From the NCBI GenBank assembly GCA_009760855.2, contig WPIO01000010.1, forward strand, positions 6,088,501 through 6,152,500: a stretch of DNA of 64,000 nucleotides. Reading direction: 5' to 3'. Below, piece by piece: positions 60,980 to 64,000 of this stretch. Position 1 is the first letter of the stretch, and each line of letters starts with the position of its first letter. Below the pieces are notes generated by a model that made no database searches, was not told where the DNA came from, and was given only the letters and a program-made list of their open reading frames with translations. The DNA is from Cristatella mucedo. Taxonomy: Eukaryota > Bryozoa > Phylactolaemata > Cristatellidae. The position numbers were made by a program, and so were the translations under genes.

Positions 60980-61170
60980 CTTTTAATCTGGCATGGTGCA
61001 GATGTGATGCAGTGGCCCAGCCAGTCTCCTGATGTGAACCCCATAGAACATTTATGGACGACATTGACAGGTGGCTGAGGCGGGAAGTATCGTTGTGGGC
61101 CACACCATACTAAATGCATACCGGTAAAAATAAACACCGTATAAGTTTCTTTGTAGGCTGTCCAATAAAT
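60980..61170 (+). mobile_element. Tc1-like transposase remnant
   Basis: Frame reads MQWPSQSPDVNPIEHLWT and, after a frameshift, DRWLRREVS: the C-terminal catalytic block of Tc1 transposases. The upstream 60600-60980 part is too decayed to read with confidence. Confidence 0.72.
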
Positions 61171-61189
61171 ACGTTCACTCGCTGGTCAC

Positions 61190-63800
61190 TTAAGTATGCC
61201 TGGCATATTACCCTACCGGAGTAGCAGCAACAACAGCTTCGCCCATACTGGGAGGATTTTTGCGACTTCGTGTTTACACATGTATATATCTAGGCATTTT
61301 GGTTTAGTCCAACACGTTAATCGAACCACCCACGTCGGTGGCCATATTCTAGATCTCGTGATCACTAAGGATATCCTCCCCACTGACCTTGTGGTGTGCC
61401 CATTGACCCTCTCAGATCATTGTTCGGTCTCGTTTACTGTTCCTGCTGCCTTATACGTACAGGGTAATGTCGAACTTGTCAAGTGACGTAACTTACAAAG
61501 CATTGACATTGACAAGTTTTTGAAATCTGTTTGTGATGGAGGTCTTCTTGATCTGCATTCAGAATCGACCGGTAGCCTCGATACCCTCACTGATGCAATG
61601 AACATGACACTCACGAGTGCTCTTGACAACCATGCTCCCGTTCATTCTATCCGTGTACAAAGTCGTGGAGATTCTTTTCAATTTACAAAAAAAACTAAAG
61701 ATGTGCCGGATTAAGCGCAGGCTTGAACGTCGTTTCAAGAAATCGGGGTCTGCTGCAGATCTAGTCAATTTCAATAACTTCCTTTAAGTTTACACCCTGA
61801 AGCTTAAAAAAGCCGAGGCTTCTTTTTTCATTCGAAAGCTGAATTCCTGCCAGTCGGACCCTAAACAGATTTATAAGACAGTAAACCATTTACTGGTCAA
61901 TGCTGAGATGTCTGGCTCCCCAGATATTGACGGCTCAGCTGAAAAGTTTTCAGCCTTCTTTACTGAAAAAAATTGTGCACATTCGTGCCTCTATATGCCC
62001 CCTCCGACTAAAGCAATCGCGGTTCCACAACATGTGACCTTCCTTAAAAGGTTCTCGGAGGTTTCTGCATGCGATGTGGCTGCCTTAATAAGGTCTAGCA
62101 AAAAGAGCTCGTCTCCTGAAGACCCTGTACGATCATCTCTATGGTCTTCAGTGGCAGACCAACTTAGCCCTGCCATAACCAAGATTTGTAATGCTTCTTT
62201 GGGGAAAGGGGTCGTCCCCAAGTCCTTCAAATCAGCAATCGTTAGACCCATACTTTAAAAGCCTGGACTAGATACAGAGGTGCTTGCAAACTATCGCCCA
62301 GTTTCACTTCTTCCTTTCTTATCAAAGAGTCTTGAAAAAATTATTGCCAAGCAGCTGGATAAACATATTGAAAAGAATGAAATGTCAGAAACATTTCAAT
62401 CAGGGTTCAAGAGGCAGCACTCCACTGAAACTGCTCTCCTCCGTGTTAACAATTGACATTCTACGTGGCAACGACGATGGGAATGTCACTGCCCTAGCTC
62501 TGCTAGATCTGTCAGCTGCCTTCGATACCATTGATCACGATGTTCTGCTTGAACGATTGATAACAACAATCTGGCAGACGAAGCACTGGTGGTTTAAATC
62601 GTACTTGTCTGATCGAGTTCAATCCGTGTTGTGTGGGGGTCAGGTCTCATACACGAGGAGTCCCTCAAGGGTCTGTAATCGGTCCCTCGCTGTTCTTCAC
62701 TTATACTCAACCTCTGGGAAAAGTATTAAGGCACATGGAATAGGATATCACTTTTATGCTGACGATACTCAGCTGTATTTGTCATTCAAACCGTCGGAAT
62801 CTGCTTCAGCAACTGATAAACTGAATGCTTGCCTTGCCGATATTCGATCCTGGATGTCGGAAAACTTCTTGAAACTAAATAACATAAAACCAAACTGCTG
62901 CTCATAGGACACCATAAGTGTGTGACTGGATGCAAAGGCTTTGCTCTTCTAATAGGTTATGCTATTGTGCGACCATCACCACGTGTTCGCAACTTCGGTG
63001 TCGTTTTCGATAGCTGGCTCAATTTTCAAAGCTTCATTCAGAAGACTGCTTCTACAGCTAGCCATCACGTCCGATCTCTATCCACAATTAGGAGCTGTCT
63101 TCCACAATGGCTTGTAAAAAGTTTCACTAGCTCCTTAGTTCTGTCTCGGCTTGATTATTGCAATTCTCTTTTGGCTGGGCACCAAAGCAAGCAACTAGGC
63201 CACTGCAGCTGACTATGAATATGGCTGCAAGGCTAGTCTTCAAGTCCAAGGTTTGAGCACGCGTCTCATTTGCTAAAAGAGCTAGGATGGATGCCGGTTG
63301 AGCAACGGATACAGAGCAAAGTTCTTATGCTGACCCACAAGGCCCACTACGGCTTGGCTCCTTCGTACCTAGCTGAACTGCTGCACCAGTTTCAGCCTGT
63401 TTGAGCCCTTAGGTGCTGTATGGACAATCAATTAGCTGTTCCATTCCTCTGCTTAAAGACCGTTGGCGACAGAAGCTTTAGCTCTGCAGGTCCTAGACTG
63501 TGGAACTCGCTTCCACAATTCTTATGCAACGACAACTACTCTCCAACTGCCGACTATGGCACATCTTTTTCAGCGGTCCTGAGCTGCTACTTCTATGCTA
63601 CTCACTACCTCAACTGCTCTCCTGACTCTGCTATGCTTCCCACTTTCTCTGTGTTGCGTGAGACGAAGTCTGTTGGCTACCGAATGCGTACCGAAAGCCG
63701 CTTAGGCTGTGAGTGTGCTATACAAACCTCTCCTGCGTAACACACATGGTCTTTATGACTTTGTGGAGTTACATACAGAGATATGTTACATTACATCACA
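61190..63800 (+). mobile_element. LINE family 2, long decayed copy
   Basis: In order: an endonuclease C-terminal piece (HILDLVITKD, SDHCSVSF, 61330-61440), a middle region, NYRPVSLLPFLSKSLEKII (about 62292), LLDLSAAFDTIDHDVLLERL (about 62500), HFYADDTQLYLSF (about 62750) with the RT catalytic Asp pair, and GPRLWNSLP near 63490. Tail gtgctatacaaacctctcct. Resembles CR1/L2-type non-LTR elements. Several stops and frameshifts make it inactive. Confidence 0.86.
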
Positions 63801-64000
63801 TACAGAGCAGATCATTTAGGAGAGACTGAAACACGTGCTTCAGAGATAGTAGAGGGAGACTGGTGAAGCAGGTCAGCCGAGGTAGAGCCAGACAGACGAG
63901 AGAGCAAGAGCAGAGGGGCTTACAAGAGGCAGTGTAACAAGAGGCACCACAACGATGATTACTCGGACTGATGGGCTGATTGAAGCTATGAGTAGCATGG

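Overview
The window is eukaryotic nuclear DNA, most likely from an invertebrate animal. Genes are split by GT-AG introns, and the space between exons is filled with tRNA-derived SINEs, decayed non-LTR retrotransposons (LINEs), DNA-transposon remnants and long GA/CT and CA microsatellites. Nothing in the sequence fixes the species. The organism assignment rests on intron structure, on a receptor tyrosine phosphatase with Ig and fibronectin modules (an animal hallmark), and on the repeat types.

Region 1 (1-12 kb): a METTL22-like protein methyltransferase gene in pieces. Two N-terminal exons lie on the minus strand (11742-11850 and 5417-5572, phases matching). The exon carrying the SAM-binding motif (1793-1937) lies on the PLUS strand, inside a segment bounded by two inverted copies of an unclassified repeat. 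This looks like an inversion inside the gene, or a misassembly. SINEs, a truncated LINE and a CT tract of about 600 bp fill the large first intron.

Region 2 (12-22.5 kb): no convincing gene. It holds SINEs, a 131-bp tandem duplication, a LINE broken by a solo LTR with a 4-bp target-site duplication, and a non-autonomous pogo/Tigger-like element flanked by TA.

Region 3 (22.5-58.6 kb, minus strand): one receptor-type protein tyrosine phosphatase gene. By joining exons on splice sites, phase and homology I recover 28 exons in one continuous frame (about 1,444 residues, initiator exon not found). In order these encode a short Cys-containing segment, an Ig-like domain, four FN3 repeats, a membrane-proximal RPTP domain, one TM helix, a juxtamembrane region with a YDNV motif, an intact catalytic D1 domain, and a degenerate D2 domain whose signature reads HCLDGAKQTG (catalytic Arg replaced by Gln). 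D1 and D2 share five intron positions with identical phases, which points to an intron-bearing domain duplication. One intron has a GC donor.

Region 4 (54-64 kb): interlaced with and beyond the 5' part of the phosphatase gene are two LINE families with decayed endonuclease and RT domains (54.3-57.2 and 61.2-63.8 kb), SINEs and a Tc1-like transposase remnant.

The two tRNA-derived SINE families and both LINE families carry the same GCTATACAAA core near their 3' ends, which suggests the SINEs are mobilised by these LINEs. All exon calls are manual and need transcript support.
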